Of a stretch of DNA of 64,000 bases, positions 24,489 to 33,300 are shown one piece after another. Each line of letters begins with the position of its first letter. Within the stretch, counting starts at the first letter, position 1. The notes beneath the pieces are model-generated. The model was not told the origin of the DNA. It was given only the letters and a program-made list of their open reading frames with translations, and did not search any database. The translations under genes were made by a program, and so were the position numbers. This DNA is from JBHIYN01 sp041984235 (GTDB lineage: Bacteria > Pseudomonadota > Gammaproteobacteria > Ga0077536): NCBI GenBank assembly GCA_041984235.1, contig JBHIYN010000008.1, positions 186,001 to 250,000 of the forward strand. The letters are read 5' to 3'.

Positions 24489-25184
24489 TTAACCACTACG
24501 CGGTCGCGCCAGCAGCAGGTAGGCGATGGCGGCGAGGCCGGCGGCACCGAAGCTCATGCACATGACCATGATCTGGTAGCGCACCGCGACCTGCGGATCG
24601 ACGCCGGAGAGAATCTGGCCGGTCATCATGCCGGGCAGGGCGACCAGGCCAACCGCGAAGAAGGCGTTCAGCAGCGGGATGAGCGCAGCGTTGAGCGCCT
24701 CGCTGCGCGCGCGCCCGTAATCGAGTCCGCGTTCCAGGCTGGCGGCGAGGCGCTCGGCAGCGAGGCTGACCGCGTTCATGGCGCCGGAGAAGATCATTCC
24801 CGCGATCGGGATCACCACGCGCGGCTCGTACCAGGGTTGCGGTGAGAGCACGGCGAGCACGATCAGCGCCAGCGTTGCAAGGCAGGCACCGCCGATGGCG
24901 CTCAGAGCGGCGACATAGTGCCGCGAGCGTACGGAGCCGAGCGGGCGCAGTGCGATCCAGCTCGAGGCCGCGAGCATGACACCCAGGACCACGGCCACCA
25001 CGGCCGGCTCGTGCGTGGTGAAGACGAAGGTCAGTACGTAGCCGATGGCGAGAAGCTGCACCAGCATGCGCAGCGAGGCCCACAGCAGCGTGCGACAGCC
25101 GATCGACCAGCGCCACAGCACCACGGCGACCGCCGCGACCGGCAGGAAGGCCAGGGCCAGGTTGGCTACCGGGATGGTTTGCAT
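24489..25184 (-). CDS. FetB/YbbM-like ABC transporter permease (UPF0014)
   Basis: A 231-residue membrane protein with six predicted helices. The segment VVIPIAGMIFSGAMNAVSLA and the run LNAALIPLLNAFFAVGLVALPGMMTGQIL match the FetB/YbbM permease family, which in Escherichia coli works with the FetA ATPase in iron export and resistance to peroxide. No FetA-type ATPase gene is adjacent, which is unusual; it may be elsewhere. The gene stands upstream of the SDR and RidA genes on the same strand and 132 bases from a divergent MATE pump. Confidence 0.8.
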   Translation of the reverse strand: MQTIPVANLALAFLPVAAVAVVLWRWSIGCRTLLWASLRMLVQLLAIGYVLTFVFTTHEPAVVAVVLGVMLAASSWIALRPLGSVRSRHYVAALSAIGGACLATLALIVLAVLSPQPWYEPRVVIPIAGMIFSGAMNAVSLAAERLAASLERGLDYGRARSEALNAALIPLLNAFFAVGLVALPGMMTGQILSGVDPQVAVRYQIMVMCMSFGAAGLAAIAYLLLARPRSG

Positions 25185-25316
25185 GCCGCCGTTCAGGGTC
25201 GCTTCCTCCGCCGCACCGCGAGCGGCGGCGCCGCGTTATGATGCGCGGCCCGCGAGTGCACCCGCAAGCGCGGTGAGCGGACCAGATGGCGGACGCTGCC
25301 GGCATATCCAGCGAGC

Positions 25317-26741
25317 ATGAACACCACTAGCGAAAGCGAGCCGGCGGGCGGCAAGCGCGCCCGCATCCGGTCCGTCCTGCGCGATGCCTTCAGCGAGGGC
25401 GACCAGGATTTCACGCGCGGACCACTGGGGCGCGCGGTCGTGGTGCTGGCGATTCCGATGGTGCTGGAGATGGCGATGGAATCGGTCTTCGCCATCACCG
25501 ACATCTTCTGGGTCGCCCGACTCGGTCCCGGCGCGGTCGCCGCGGTCGGCCTGACCGAGGCGGTGATGACGCTGGTCTACGCCGTTGCCGTCGGCCTCGG
25601 CATGGGCGTCACTGCGCTGATCGCGCGGCGCGTGGGCGAGGGTGACGACGAGGGTGCGGCTCAGGTCGCCGGCCAGACCCTGTGGCTGGGTTTGATCGCC
25701 TCGCTGCTGGTGGCGGGCGCGGGCCTCGGCTTCGCCGACGACATCCTCGCCGCCATGGGCGCCGACGCCGAGGTCATCGCCGGTGGCGCGATGTACACGC
25801 GGGTGCTGCTCGCCGGCGCAATCACGGTGGTCTACATTTTCCTCATCAACGCCGCGTTCCGTGGCGCCGGGCTGCCGGCACTGGCGATGCGTGCGCTGAT
25901 CCTGGCCAACGCGATCAACGTGGTGCTCGACCCCTGCCTGATCTTCGGCCTCGGACCGTTTCCCGAGCTCGGCGTCGGCGGTGCTGCGGTGGCGACCACC
26001 TGCGGGCGCGGCATCGGCGTCGCGTACCTCTTGTGGCAGCTTACCCGCGGTCATCCGCACCTGCACCTGGCGCGCCGGCACCTCGTCCTCGCGCCGCCGG
26101 TCATGGGGCGGCTGGTGCGGGTTTCGATCGGTGGCATCGCGCAGTTCCTGGTCGCCACCGCAAGCTGGGTGATCCTCGTACGCCTGGTCGCGCATTACGG
26201 TGCGAGTGCCATCGCCGGTTACGCGATTGCCGTGCGCATCATCGATTTCACGCTGTTGCCGGCGTGGGGCTTCAGCAACGCGGCTGCGACCCTGGTCGGG
26301 CAGAACCTCGGCGCGGGCCACGCCGGACGCGCCGCGCAGGCGGTTGCCATCGTCATGCGCTACACGGTCGGCTTCATCCTGGTGGTGGCGGCCGTGTTCG
26401 TCGTCGCGCCGGCGTCGCTGGTCGGCCTGTTCAGCGCCGATGCCGGGGTCGTGGAGGTCGGCGCCGACTGCCTGCGTTTCGTCGCCAGCGGCTATGGCCT
26501 GTTCGCGGTCGGCCTGGTGTTGACGCAGGCGTTCAACGGGGCCGGCGACACCTACACGCCGACCCGCGTCAACCTGATCTGCTTCTGGTTGCTGCAGCTG
26601 CCGCTGGCCTGGTGGCTCGCGGAACGGCTCGCGCTCGGCACGCGCGGGGTGTTCGTGGCGATGGCGGTCGCCGAAGCGGCGCTGGCGCTGGTCGCCTGGT
26701 GGTATTACCGTCAGGGCCGCTGGCGCACGATTACCGTATGA
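25317..26741 (+). CDS. MATE-family multidrug/toxin efflux transporter
   Basis: A 474-residue membrane protein with twelve predicted helices in two similar halves (about residues 30-245 and 255-465). The first half begins GRAVVVLAIPMVLEMAMESV and continues DIFWVARLGPGAVAAVGLTE; the second half has SIGGIAQFLVATASWVILV and PAWGFSNAAATLVGQNLGAG, the typical repeat of MATE carriers. It would export cationic or other compounds using sodium or protons. The spelling is closest to the DinF-like branch. It is divergent from the FetB-like gene; the stop is 3 bases from a convergent enoyl-CoA hydratase gene. Confidence 0.9.
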   Translation: MNTTSESEPAGGKRARIRSVLRDAFSEGDQDFTRGPLGRAVVVLAIPMVLEMAMESVFAITDIFWVARLGPGAVAAVGLTEAVMTLVYAVAVGLGMGVTALIARRVGEGDDEGAAQVAGQTLWLGLIASLLVAGAGLGFADDILAAMGADAEVIAGGAMYTRVLLAGAITVVYIFLINAAFRGAGLPALAMRALILANAINVVLDPCLIFGLGPFPELGVGGAAVATTCGRGIGVAYLLWQLTRGHPHLHLARRHLVLAPPVMGRLVRVSIGGIAQFLVATASWVILVRLVAHYGASAIAGYAIAVRIIDFTLLPAWGFSNAAATLVGQNLGAGHAGRAAQAVAIVMRYTVGFILVVAAVFVVAPASLVGLFSADAGVVEVGADCLRFVASGYGLFAVGLVLTQAFNGAGDTYTPTRVNLICFWLLQLPLAWWLAERLALGTRGVFVAMAVAEAALALVAWWYYRQGRWRTITV

Positions 26742-26744
26742 GGC

Positions 26745-27602
26745 TCACTCGAACTCGCGCGGTTCCCACCACGGGAAGAATTCCGGCAGGTCGCGACTGA
26801 CGGTATTGGGGAACTGCGGCGCGCGCTTCTCGAGGAACGACTGCACGCCTTCGCGCGCGTCGGCGCCGCGGCCGAGGTGGTAGACCCCGCGAGAATCGAT
26901 CTTGTGCGCCTCCATCGGGTGATCGGCGCCGAGCATGCGCCACATCATGTGCCGGATCATCGTCACCGACACCGCCGAGGTGCCGCTGGCGATCTCGCCC
27001 GCGATGGCGCGGGCGCGCGGCAGCAGCTCCTCGGGCGGCACGACCTCGCTGACGAGGCCGCCGGCGAGCGCCTCTGCGGCATCGAACACGCGCCCCGAGT
27101 AGCTCCATTCGAGGGCGCGCGAGATACCGACCACGCGCGGCAGGAACCAGCTCGAGCACGCTTCGGGCACGATGCCGCGGCGCGCGAAGACGAAGCCGAA
27201 GCGCGCCGCGCTGGAGGCGATACGGATGTCCATCGGCAGCTGCATGGTCGCGCCGACGCCGACCGCGGCGCCGTTGACCGCGGCGATGACGGGCTTGAGG
27301 CAGTCGTAGATGCGCAGGGTGAGGATGCCGCCGCCGTCGCGATTGAGACCGGAAGGCCGGTCCTCGCGGGCATCGGCGTCGAAGGTGTCGGCGCCGGCCG
27401 ACAGATCGGCGCCGGCGCAGAAGCCGCGCCCGGCGCCGGTGACAATGATGGCGCGCACCGCGTCGTCGGCGTCGGCGCGATCGAAGGCGTCGAGCGTTTC
27501 GTCGAGCATGACCCGGGTAAAGGCGTTCAGCTTGTCCGGGCGGTTCAGGGTCAGGGTGAGTATGCCGTCGTTCACGGCGTAGTCGATTTCCTTGTAGGTC
27601 AT
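26745..27602 (-). CDS. Enoyl-CoA hydratase/isomerase-family protein
   Basis: A 285-residue crotonase-fold enzyme. The oxyanion-hole segment is AIIVTGAGRGFCAGADLSAG near residue 58, followed by NGAAVGVGATMQLPMDIRIA near residue 118, with the second active-site region RGIVPEACSSWFLPRVVG keeping a glutamate. These mark hydration or isomerisation of an acyl-CoA thioester. The start ATG at 27602 gives the standard N-terminus TYKEIDYAVNDGILTLTLNR. The gene is head-to-head with a paralogue (143 bases apart), suggesting a duplicated, divergently expressed pair in a fatty-acid or aromatic degradation pathway. Confidence 0.9.
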   Translation of the reverse strand: MTYKEIDYAVNDGILTLTLNRPDKLNAFTRVMLDETLDAFDRADADDAVRAIIVTGAGRGFCAGADLSAGADTFDADAREDRPSGLNRDGGGILTLRIYDCLKPVIAAVNGAAVGVGATMQLPMDIRIASSAARFGFVFARRGIVPEACSSWFLPRVVGISRALEWSYSGRVFDAAEALAGGLVSEVVPPEELLPRARAIAGEIASGTSAVSVTMIRHMMWRMLGADHPMEAHKIDSRGVYHLGRGADAREGVQSFLEKRAPQFPNTVSRDLPEFFPWWEPREFE

Positions 27603-27744
27603 GGCGGCGGAGGCGTCCTGGCTGGTCGGTATCGGGCCGACAGTGTAACGGCGGCGGGCGACGCGGATCGACGGCCGTGCCGTGTCCCGCTTGCCGCGGT
27701 TACACTGTCGGCGCCGTGGCGCGTGGTGCGCGGGAGGACCAGGC

Positions 27745-28575
27745 ATGACCTACGACGACATTCTCTACGACGTCGACGACGGTGTCGCGACCATCACGCT
27801 CAACCGTCCGCAGCAGCTCAATGCCTGGACACGCACCATGGAGACCGACGTGCGCGCGGCGATGACCGCTGCCAGCGCCGACGACGCGGTACGGGTGGTG
27901 GTGCTGACCGGCGCCGGGCGCGGCTTCTGTGCCGGCGCCGACATGACCCTGCTGGGAGAAACGGTGGAGGCCGGCAGCGATCCGCGCCCGCAGGTCTCGC
28001 CGCAGCCCGGCCCGATCGCCGGCGGCCTCGACCTGCCGACCGACTACCACCTGCGTTACGGCTACTTTCCGACCGTGCCGAAACCGGTGATTGCCGCCAT
28101 CAACGGGCCGGCCGCCGGGCTGGGTCTGATCATGGCCCTGTTCTGCGATCTCCGTTTCGCCGCCGACACCGCCGTGTTCACCACCGCCTTCGCACGCCGC
28201 GGGCTGATTGCCGAACACGGTATCTCGTGGCTGCTGCCGGCGCTGGTCGGCCACGCCAACGCGCTCGACCTGCTGCTCTCCGCACGCCGCATCGACGCCG
28301 CCGAGGCGCTCGCCATGGGCCTGGTCAACCAGGTCCACCGGGCGGACGGCTTCATGGACGCGGTCTACGCCTACGCGCGCGAGATGGCGACCCTGGTTTC
28401 GCCGCGCTCCATGCGGGTGATGAAAATGCAGGTCTACCGCGCGCTGCTCGAGTCGCTGGAGCGCGCGACGCTGACCGCCAACGCGGAGATGCCCGGCAGC
28501 TTCGCCTCCGACGATTTCCGCGAAGGCGTGGCGCACTTCGTCGAGAAGCGCGCGCCGAACTTCAGCGGGCGCTGA
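27745..28575 (+). CDS. Enoyl-CoA hydratase/isomerase-family protein (divergent paralogue)
   Basis: A 276-residue crotonase-fold enzyme, closely parallel to its divergent neighbour. It has VVVLTGAGRGFCAGADMTLL near residue 50, NGPAAGLGLIMALFCDLRFA near residue 118 and RRGLIAEHGISWLLPALVG near residue 150, where AEHG replaces the neighbour's PEAC. The start ATG at 27745 has GGGAGGA 6 bases upstream; the longer open frame in front is non-coding. The enzymes probably act on different chain lengths. The gene abuts a convergent gene of unknown function. Confidence 0.9.
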   Translation: MTYDDILYDVDDGVATITLNRPQQLNAWTRTMETDVRAAMTAASADDAVRVVVLTGAGRGFCAGADMTLLGETVEAGSDPRPQVSPQPGPIAGGLDLPTDYHLRYGYFPTVPKPVIAAINGPAAGLGLIMALFCDLRFAADTAVFTTAFARRGLIAEHGISWLLPALVGHANALDLLLSARRIDAAEALAMGLVNQVHRADGFMDAVYAYAREMATLVSPRSMRVMKMQVYRALLESLERATLTANAEMPGSFASDDFREGVAHFVEKRAPNFSGR

Positions 28576-29268
28576 TCAGGCTGCGCCGCCAGGCTTCTTG
28601 AGGCCGATGCGCTCGTAGTATTTCGCCGGAATCTTCGCCGGGTCCTTGTAGCACACCATCTTGCAGTGCTCGCGGCCGAGCTTCGCGGCCGGCTCCACCA
28701 CTGCGAACGGCGTGCCGTTGGCCTCGATGTCGACCCGTTCCATGGCGTACTCGTGGGCGCAGTAGACCGGGTAGTTGTCGCGGCCGTAGGTCATCTTCTG
28801 ACCCTGCTCGATGGTCAGGAAGGCATCCTCGCCTTCGTACAGGCCTTCCTGGATCAGGCGCCCGCCGCTGCCACAGGGCTTCATCGTGATCTCGACCTTG
28901 TCCTCGTCCTCGCTGATCTCCAGCGGCTGCAGGTGGCCCTGCAGGCCGGCGGCGAACATCTTCACGCGGTGCTTGAAGGCGTCCGGGCCCTTGGGCAGCT
29001 TGTCGGTGATCGGTCCCCACCAGGCGCGCACGCCTTCGACCATGATGTCGTCCAGCGCCTCGTCGCCGTAGCGTCGCCCGATCGCCGACAGTGTGCCGGT
29101 GACCCAGTTGCGATAGAGGTCGTGCATGCTCAGGAACTCGTTGTACATGCGCTGCGCGACCTTGCGCGCCTTGTCGGCGTCGCCGGCGTCGATGGCTTCG
29201 AGCAGGCGGTCGAGGGTGCGTTTCTCCATCTCGCGCAGCTCGTCGTCGCTGAACAGGCGGTCGCTCAT
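28576..29268 (-). CDS. Conserved-looking protein of unknown function with clustered Cys/His
   Basis: A 230-residue soluble protein that I do not recognise with confidence. The N-terminal half is helical (LREMEKRTLDRLLEAIDAGD, then YNEFLSMHDLYRNWVTGTL). The C-terminal half contains MKPCGSGGRLIQEG, YPVYCAHEYAMER and GREHCKMVCYKDPAKIPAKY, with five cysteines and two histidines spaced so as to suggest a metal or iron-sulfur site. A loose resemblance to thiazoline-carboxylate hydrolase-type folds is possible but unproven. AGGAGA lies 8 bases before the ATG. It is convergent with an enoyl-CoA hydratase, and might act in the same catabolic pathway. Confidence 0.6.
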   Translation of the reverse strand: MSDRLFSDDELREMEKRTLDRLLEAIDAGDADKARKVAQRMYNEFLSMHDLYRNWVTGTLSAIGRRYGDEALDDIMVEGVRAWWGPITDKLPKGPDAFKHRVKMFAAGLQGHLQPLEISEDEDKVEITMKPCGSGGRLIQEGLYEGEDAFLTIEQGQKMTYGRDNYPVYCAHEYAMERVDIEANGTPFAVVEPAAKLGREHCKMVCYKDPAKIPAKYYERIGLKKPGGAA

Positions 29269-29407
29269 GGCAGGTCTCCTCTGCGGGTGCGGGCGGAGTA
29301 CCGATTCTCCCACATCGGCCAGGCACCGGTGTTGGTCCGGCTTCAGGTGCGGCCGGTTGCGGCCGACATCCCATCGGGCAGCCCGCGCTGCGGAACCGGA
29401 AACCGGC

Positions 29408-29740
29408 ATGAACAGGATTGCGCAAACCATGCATCGCCGCCCGCGGGCGGCGTGGTCAGGCGGAGTCCGCGTCGGACTCGACGTGGTCGCCTGCGTGACG
29501 ATCGGTGCGGCCGCCGTGTGCCTGGCGGGCGCCGTGCTTGGCGCCGCCCTGGGCGCGCTGGAAGCGCGCCTCGAGTGGGCGATGCTGATGGCCTTTCGCG
29601 CCTGCCTGATTGCCGCAGTGGGCTTGCTGCTGCTGGCTCGCGTAATCGATCTCGCGCGCCTGCTGCGTCCCGCGCCGGTGCGCAGCCGGCCGGCCCCGCC
29701 GGCCGCCGTGGAACCTGCGGAGGGCTGCGGTGGACGCTAA
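29408..29740 (+). CDS. Small membrane protein with two helices
   Basis: A 110-residue protein with two long hydrophobic segments (about residues 22-48, VGLDVVACVTIGAAAVCLAG onward, and residues 60-82, LMAFRACLIAAVGLLLLARV), a charged loop between them and a proline-rich C-terminal tail. No family recognised. The ATG at 29408 is chosen because the frame upstream is antisense to the neighbouring gene. It ends just before the convergent tRNA gene. Moderately confident that it is real, with no function assigned. Confidence 0.45.
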   Translation: MNRIAQTMHRRPRAAWSGGVRVGLDVVACVTIGAAAVCLAGAVLGAALGALEARLEWAMLMAFRACLIAAVGLLLLARVIDLARLLRPAPVRSRPAPPAAVEPAEGCGGR

Positions 29741-29743
29741 CGT

Positions 29744-29820
29744 TGGTGCCCTGAGCAGGATTCGAACCTGCGACCTACCGCTTAGGAGGCGGTTGCTCTA
29801 TCCGGCTGAGCTACCAGGGC
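29744..29820 (-). tRNA. tRNA-Arg (anticodon CCT)
   Basis: The complementary strand folds into a complete cloverleaf: acceptor GCCCTGG pairing with the 3' end, D arm with GCTCAGCCGGATAGAGC, anticodon stem CCGC/GCGG around a 7-base loop CTCCTAA with anticodon CCT, and a T arm with GGTTCGAATCC. The gene encodes its own 3' CCA. It reads AGG codons. It is convergent with the gene to the left and lies 99 bases beyond the end of the large DUF1631 gene. Confidence 0.96.
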
Positions 29821-29919
29821 ATCGCTGGCGGGTCGCAGTCTAACGGCAGCAGTGTGGCCGACGCCACCGGGTGAAGGGGCGTGCGGGTACCCTTCACTGC
29901 TGGCGGCCGGCACCAGCGT

Positions 29920-32900
29920 TCATGCCCAGGGGTCCGCGGAATCACCGTGCAGGCGCTGCATCAGGCCGGCTACCGCGCGGTCGAACAGCGGCGCGTTGGC
30001 GATGCGGCGGGCGCTGCCGCGGCGAAATTCCACTGCCAGGCCTTGTGGCGTGGTGTCAGCAACCTTGTGCCCGTGGCGGTTGCTGAACAGGTAGCAACCG
30101 GTCGCTGAGCTGATCCAGGTGAGGCGAGCCCGCACCCGCTTGCCCGATTGTTGCCGGAATTCGATCCAGTTACCGATACGCAGGTCGCGCACTGCCTGCA
30201 GATGTTCGTCTTCGGCGGTTTCCGGCGGCCCGCCGCCGATGTCGTGGATCTCGATTTCCTCCGGGTCTTCCTCGAAAGCGGCGTCGAGCGGCGGAAAGTC
30301 ATCCGCCGACGGCGCCTGTTCAGCCGCGGGCGGCGGCGCGGTGAGGGTGATTTCCTCGACCTCGACCGGACCGTCGCCGAACAGCATTTCCCGGATCGCG
30401 GCGTCGGGACCGTCGCCGGGCTCGACGTTCGCGCCCAGCGCGCCCATCACGGTAGTGACGGCGAGTTCGCTTGCCACTTCACCGGCGTTGTAACCACCCA
30501 TGCCGTCAGCCAGTACGGCCAGCCCGGCCGCGGCGTCGCAGGCGACATAATCCTCGTTGTGCGAGCGCGTGCAGCCGACGTCGGTCAACGCGGTCATCGT
30601 CCAGTGTCGTGTGCCGTCGCCTGCCGTTTCCGGCACGGCGACCAGGATGACGGAGATGTTGTCCTTGCCGCCGTTCTCGTTAGCGCGGTCGACGAGTGCC
30701 TGCGCGGCTGCCTGTAGCGCCTGCGGGTGGTCCTGCAGAATCGCTGCCATTTCTTCGTCTGCGACCATGTCACACAGGCCGTCGGAGCACAGCAGGTAGC
30801 AATCGCCGGTTGCGACCGTCTGGGTACGGGTGTCCGTGCGCACGGTCTCGTCGATACCGACCGCGCGCGTGATGTAGTTCTTGCGCGTCGAAACACGCGC
30901 CTCCTCGGGCGTATAGAAGCCCTGGTCGACCAGTTCCTGGCGCAGGGAATGATCGGCGGTGAGTTGCTGCAGACTGCCCTCGCGGAGCCGGTAGAGCCGT
31001 GAATCGCCCACGTGCGCCATGATGATGTGGTCGCCTGAGAAACGTGCCGCGACCAGGGTGGTGCCCATGCCTTCGCACTCAGGCCGTGCCGCCGCGGTTT
31101 CCAGGATGCGGCGATTGGCGGCAGCAACGGCATCGACAAAGGCCGCTTCGGGATCGTCGGCCGCGATCGCGTCTTCGGTCGCGGTGTCGTCCGGGTCGGG
31201 CGATACGCCGGTGGGATCGAAGAACGCTTCATCGGCGGTGCCGGTCTGCCCCTGGTTGTCAGGCTCTGTCCCGGGCACGTGCGCCGCGTTGCCGGCGTCC
31301 GGCGGTACGGTGTCCCGAGCACCAGGACCGCGGATCGCGGCCAGGTGCAGGCGCACCAGGGTGCTCGTGAAACGCTCACGAAAATCCTCCGGCACCGGCA
31401 CCCGCTGCATGCCTTCCTTGAGCCGTGCCGGCAGCGTCGGCAGCATCTCGCGGAGACGCCCGCAGGCAGCCATGTCGTCCTTGGGCGTGAGACTCCACAC
31501 CAGGTCGTCGAGGGTTTCGAGCGCGCTCGCCCACTGCGGGCTGTCTTCACCGCCATCGACGTAGACGAGCTGCAGATAACCTTTCCAGTAGACTTCCAGA
31601 AACTCGCGGACGATCGCCGGGAGGGTCTCGCCGTCCAGGTGCGCCGCGATTTTCTCACCGGCGAAATGGCGTGCGAAACGCAGGCGTTCCTCGGCGAGAG
31701 TTTCCTGCAGCGTTTGTTCCACGCGTGAATCCGCGGCCCGCTGCTCGTTGGCGCGATAGGTCTCGAGTTCCTGTACGGCACGCTTGAATACACGGATGTC
31801 GTCGTCGAACTCGTCGAGAATGCGATGCACGATGGCGTTGATTGCAACGTAGAGCGGATCGTGGACGTCGGCATCTTCTGCGGCCCCCACCGCCGCTTCG
31901 GCGAGGTTGTTGAGCAGTTGCCGTGCGGGGTGGAACTTGCGTGCGAAGAACGTCTTGTCGAGGATTGCGACCTTGAGCACCGGGATCTGCAAACGCCCGA
32001 TCAGGGCTTTCATTGGCCCCGGGATTGCCGCGTCGTCGAGGATGCTGTCGAACAGCAGAGCGACGATGTCGATCATCATGGCGTCGACGCGGCCGATATC
32101 GCTGTCGACGGCAGTGTCCCTGAGTTCGCGCAGCACGTTGGTCGTACCCGCGGCGAGCCGCTCGGCATCGATGGTCGTGGCCAGGCCGCCCGCGGGAGCG
32201 GCCCCGGCGACGCCATGCTGCAGGTCGGTGAGTAACCGCATGGTCACGTTGCTGCCGCCGCCGGTCGTGTTGCCCGACAGGGCGCGGGCGCCCTGGGCGG
32301 TCATGATCTGGTGCAGGATCGCGAGCAGATCGCCGGCCGGTGCGCCCGCCACGTGCGCGCCAGGCGTACCCCCGGCGGCGATGCCGGCGCCCGGCGACCC
32401 GCTGCCGGGCAGCGCCGTGCCGACCTGCATGGTGCCCATCGCCGTCCTCGCGCCCGGTGAGAACGCGGCAATCGCGGCCGTGTTGCTCGCATCCGTATGC
32501 CCGTCCATGGCCGGCACTGCCGGCTCCGGATGCGACGGCGCGGGGCTTGCCTCGCGGCGTCGCGGGGTGCGGATACGGGGCGTCGGGCGCGGGCCCGCGG
32601 TACCTGCCTGCACCGTCGGCAGGACGCCGTTCTGCGTCAGGAAGGTATTCATATCCTGGTAGTAGCGGGCGAGCGTGGCAGCCACGGTATGGTCGAAGAG
32701 TTTGAAGATGAGCAGCCGGATTTCGATCTCCACTTCGATCACTGCGCATGCTTCGCGGAAATCCCGGCAGAGCGCGTCGGGCGCGAGCGGATTGCAGCCG
32801 GTACTGCCTGCCGTGCGGCCGAGCAGACTGGCCATGCGCTGATCCAGCGCCCACAGCTCGTCCGCGCATTCGCCCTCGATCCTGGCGATGAGATTGTCGA

Positions 32901-33300
32901 TGGCGAGAGATTGTTCCAGGTCGTCGTGTGCGACGAGGCTGAGTGACTGCACGGTGTCCAGTCCCGTGACGCCCGTGTCGCGCTCGCTAGCCGTGCCGCC
33001 AGCGGCCTCGTCGAATCGCCGTAGCAGGGTCGCGCGGTAACGGTCCTCAACCGCCGAACGCCTCAGGCGAACCTCGCGCATCCCCTCGAAATAGCGGTTC
33101 TGATCGATGTTGTTACTGGACTGCTCAGCGAGCTGAAAGAGCGCGTCATCGACCTCCTCGAACAAGGCAGCCAAAGACGCGGTCAGACGATTGACCGCGC
33201 GTTCCGCACAAGCGGCGCGAAGGCGGGTTGAGCTGGCGCCCGCCGAGTCGTTGTTGTCGCGTCGCCTTGCGGCGGTCGAGATATGGATGGGTTCAATCAT
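29920..33300 (-). CDS. DUF1631 protein with an internal, circularly permuted PP2C phosphatase domain
   Basis: A 1126-residue protein. Residues of about 25-235 and 340-700 match the gammaproteobacterial DUF1631 family (for example LFEEVDDALFQLAEQSSNN), with a Gly/Ala-rich linker at 250-340. Residues 1037-1115 (LRIGNWIEFRQQSGKRVRAR) are the PilZ-like end usual for DUF1631. Between them is a PP2C domain in swapped order: first its C-terminal part (residues 720-893: GMGTTLVAARF, HVGDSRLYRL, LLCSDGLCDM, GGKDNISV), then its N-terminal part from Met902 (TDVGCTRSHNEDY, LADGMGGYNAGEVAS). All metal-ligand acids are kept: Asp840, Asp880, Glu916/Asp917, Asp932. It would dephosphorylate Ser/Thr. The permutation could also be an assembly artefact. 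Confidence 0.8.
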   Translation of the reverse strand: MIEPIHISTAARRRDNNDSAGASSTRLRAACAERAVNRLTASLAALFEEVDDALFQLAEQSSNNIDQNRYFEGMREVRLRRSAVEDRYRATLLRRFDEAAGGTASERDTGVTGLDTVQSLSLVAHDDLEQSLAIDNLIARIEGECADELWALDQRMASLLGRTAGSTGCNPLAPDALCRDFREACAVIEVEIEIRLLIFKLFDHTVAATLARYYQDMNTFLTQNGVLPTVQAGTAGPRPTPRIRTPRRREASPAPSHPEPAVPAMDGHTDASNTAAIAAFSPGARTAMGTMQVGTALPGSGSPGAGIAAGGTPGAHVAGAPAGDLLAILHQIMTAQGARALSGNTTGGGSNVTMRLLTDLQHGVAGAAPAGGLATTIDAERLAAGTTNVLRELRDTAVDSDIGRVDAMMIDIVALLFDSILDDAAIPGPMKALIGRLQIPVLKVAILDKTFFARKFHPARQLLNNLAEAAVGAAEDADVHDPLYVAINAIVHRILDEFDDDIRVFKRAVQELETYRANEQRAADSRVEQTLQETLAEERLRFARHFAGEKIAAHLDGETLPAIVREFLEVYWKGYLQLVYVDGGEDSPQWASALETLDDLVWSLTPKDDMAACGRLREMLPTLPARLKEGMQRVPVPEDFRERFTSTLVRLHLAAIRGPGARDTVPPDAGNAAHVPGTEPDNQGQTGTADEAFFDPTGVSPDPDDTATEDAIAADDPEAAFVDAVAAANRRILETAAARPECEGMGTTLVAARFSGDHIIMAHVGDSRLYRLREGSLQQLTADHSLRQELVDQGFYTPEEARVSTRKNYITRAVGIDETVRTDTRTQTVATGDCYLLCSDGLCDMVADEEMAAILQDHPQALQAAAQALVDRANENGGKDNISVILVAVPETAGDGTRHWTMTALTDVGCTRSHNEDYVACDAAAGLAVLADGMGGYNAGEVASELAVTTVMGALGANVEPGDGPDAAIREMLFGDGPVEVEEITLTAPPPAAEQAPSADDFPPLDAAFEEDPEEIEIHDIGGGPPETAEDEHLQAVRDLRIGNWIEFRQQSGKRVRARLTWISSATGCYLFSNRHGHKVADTTPQGLAVEFRRGSARRIANAPLFDRAVAGLMQRLHGDSADPWA

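Noticed and set aside
26877..28601. A 574-codon plus-strand frame over the enoyl-CoA hydratases
   Set aside because: The two hydratases on the real frames have complete active-site motifs; this is a by-product of high GC.
29744..29920. tRNA-Arg as an integration site of a mobile element
   Set aside because: I see no integrase, direct repeat of the tRNA end, or other mobile gene near it.
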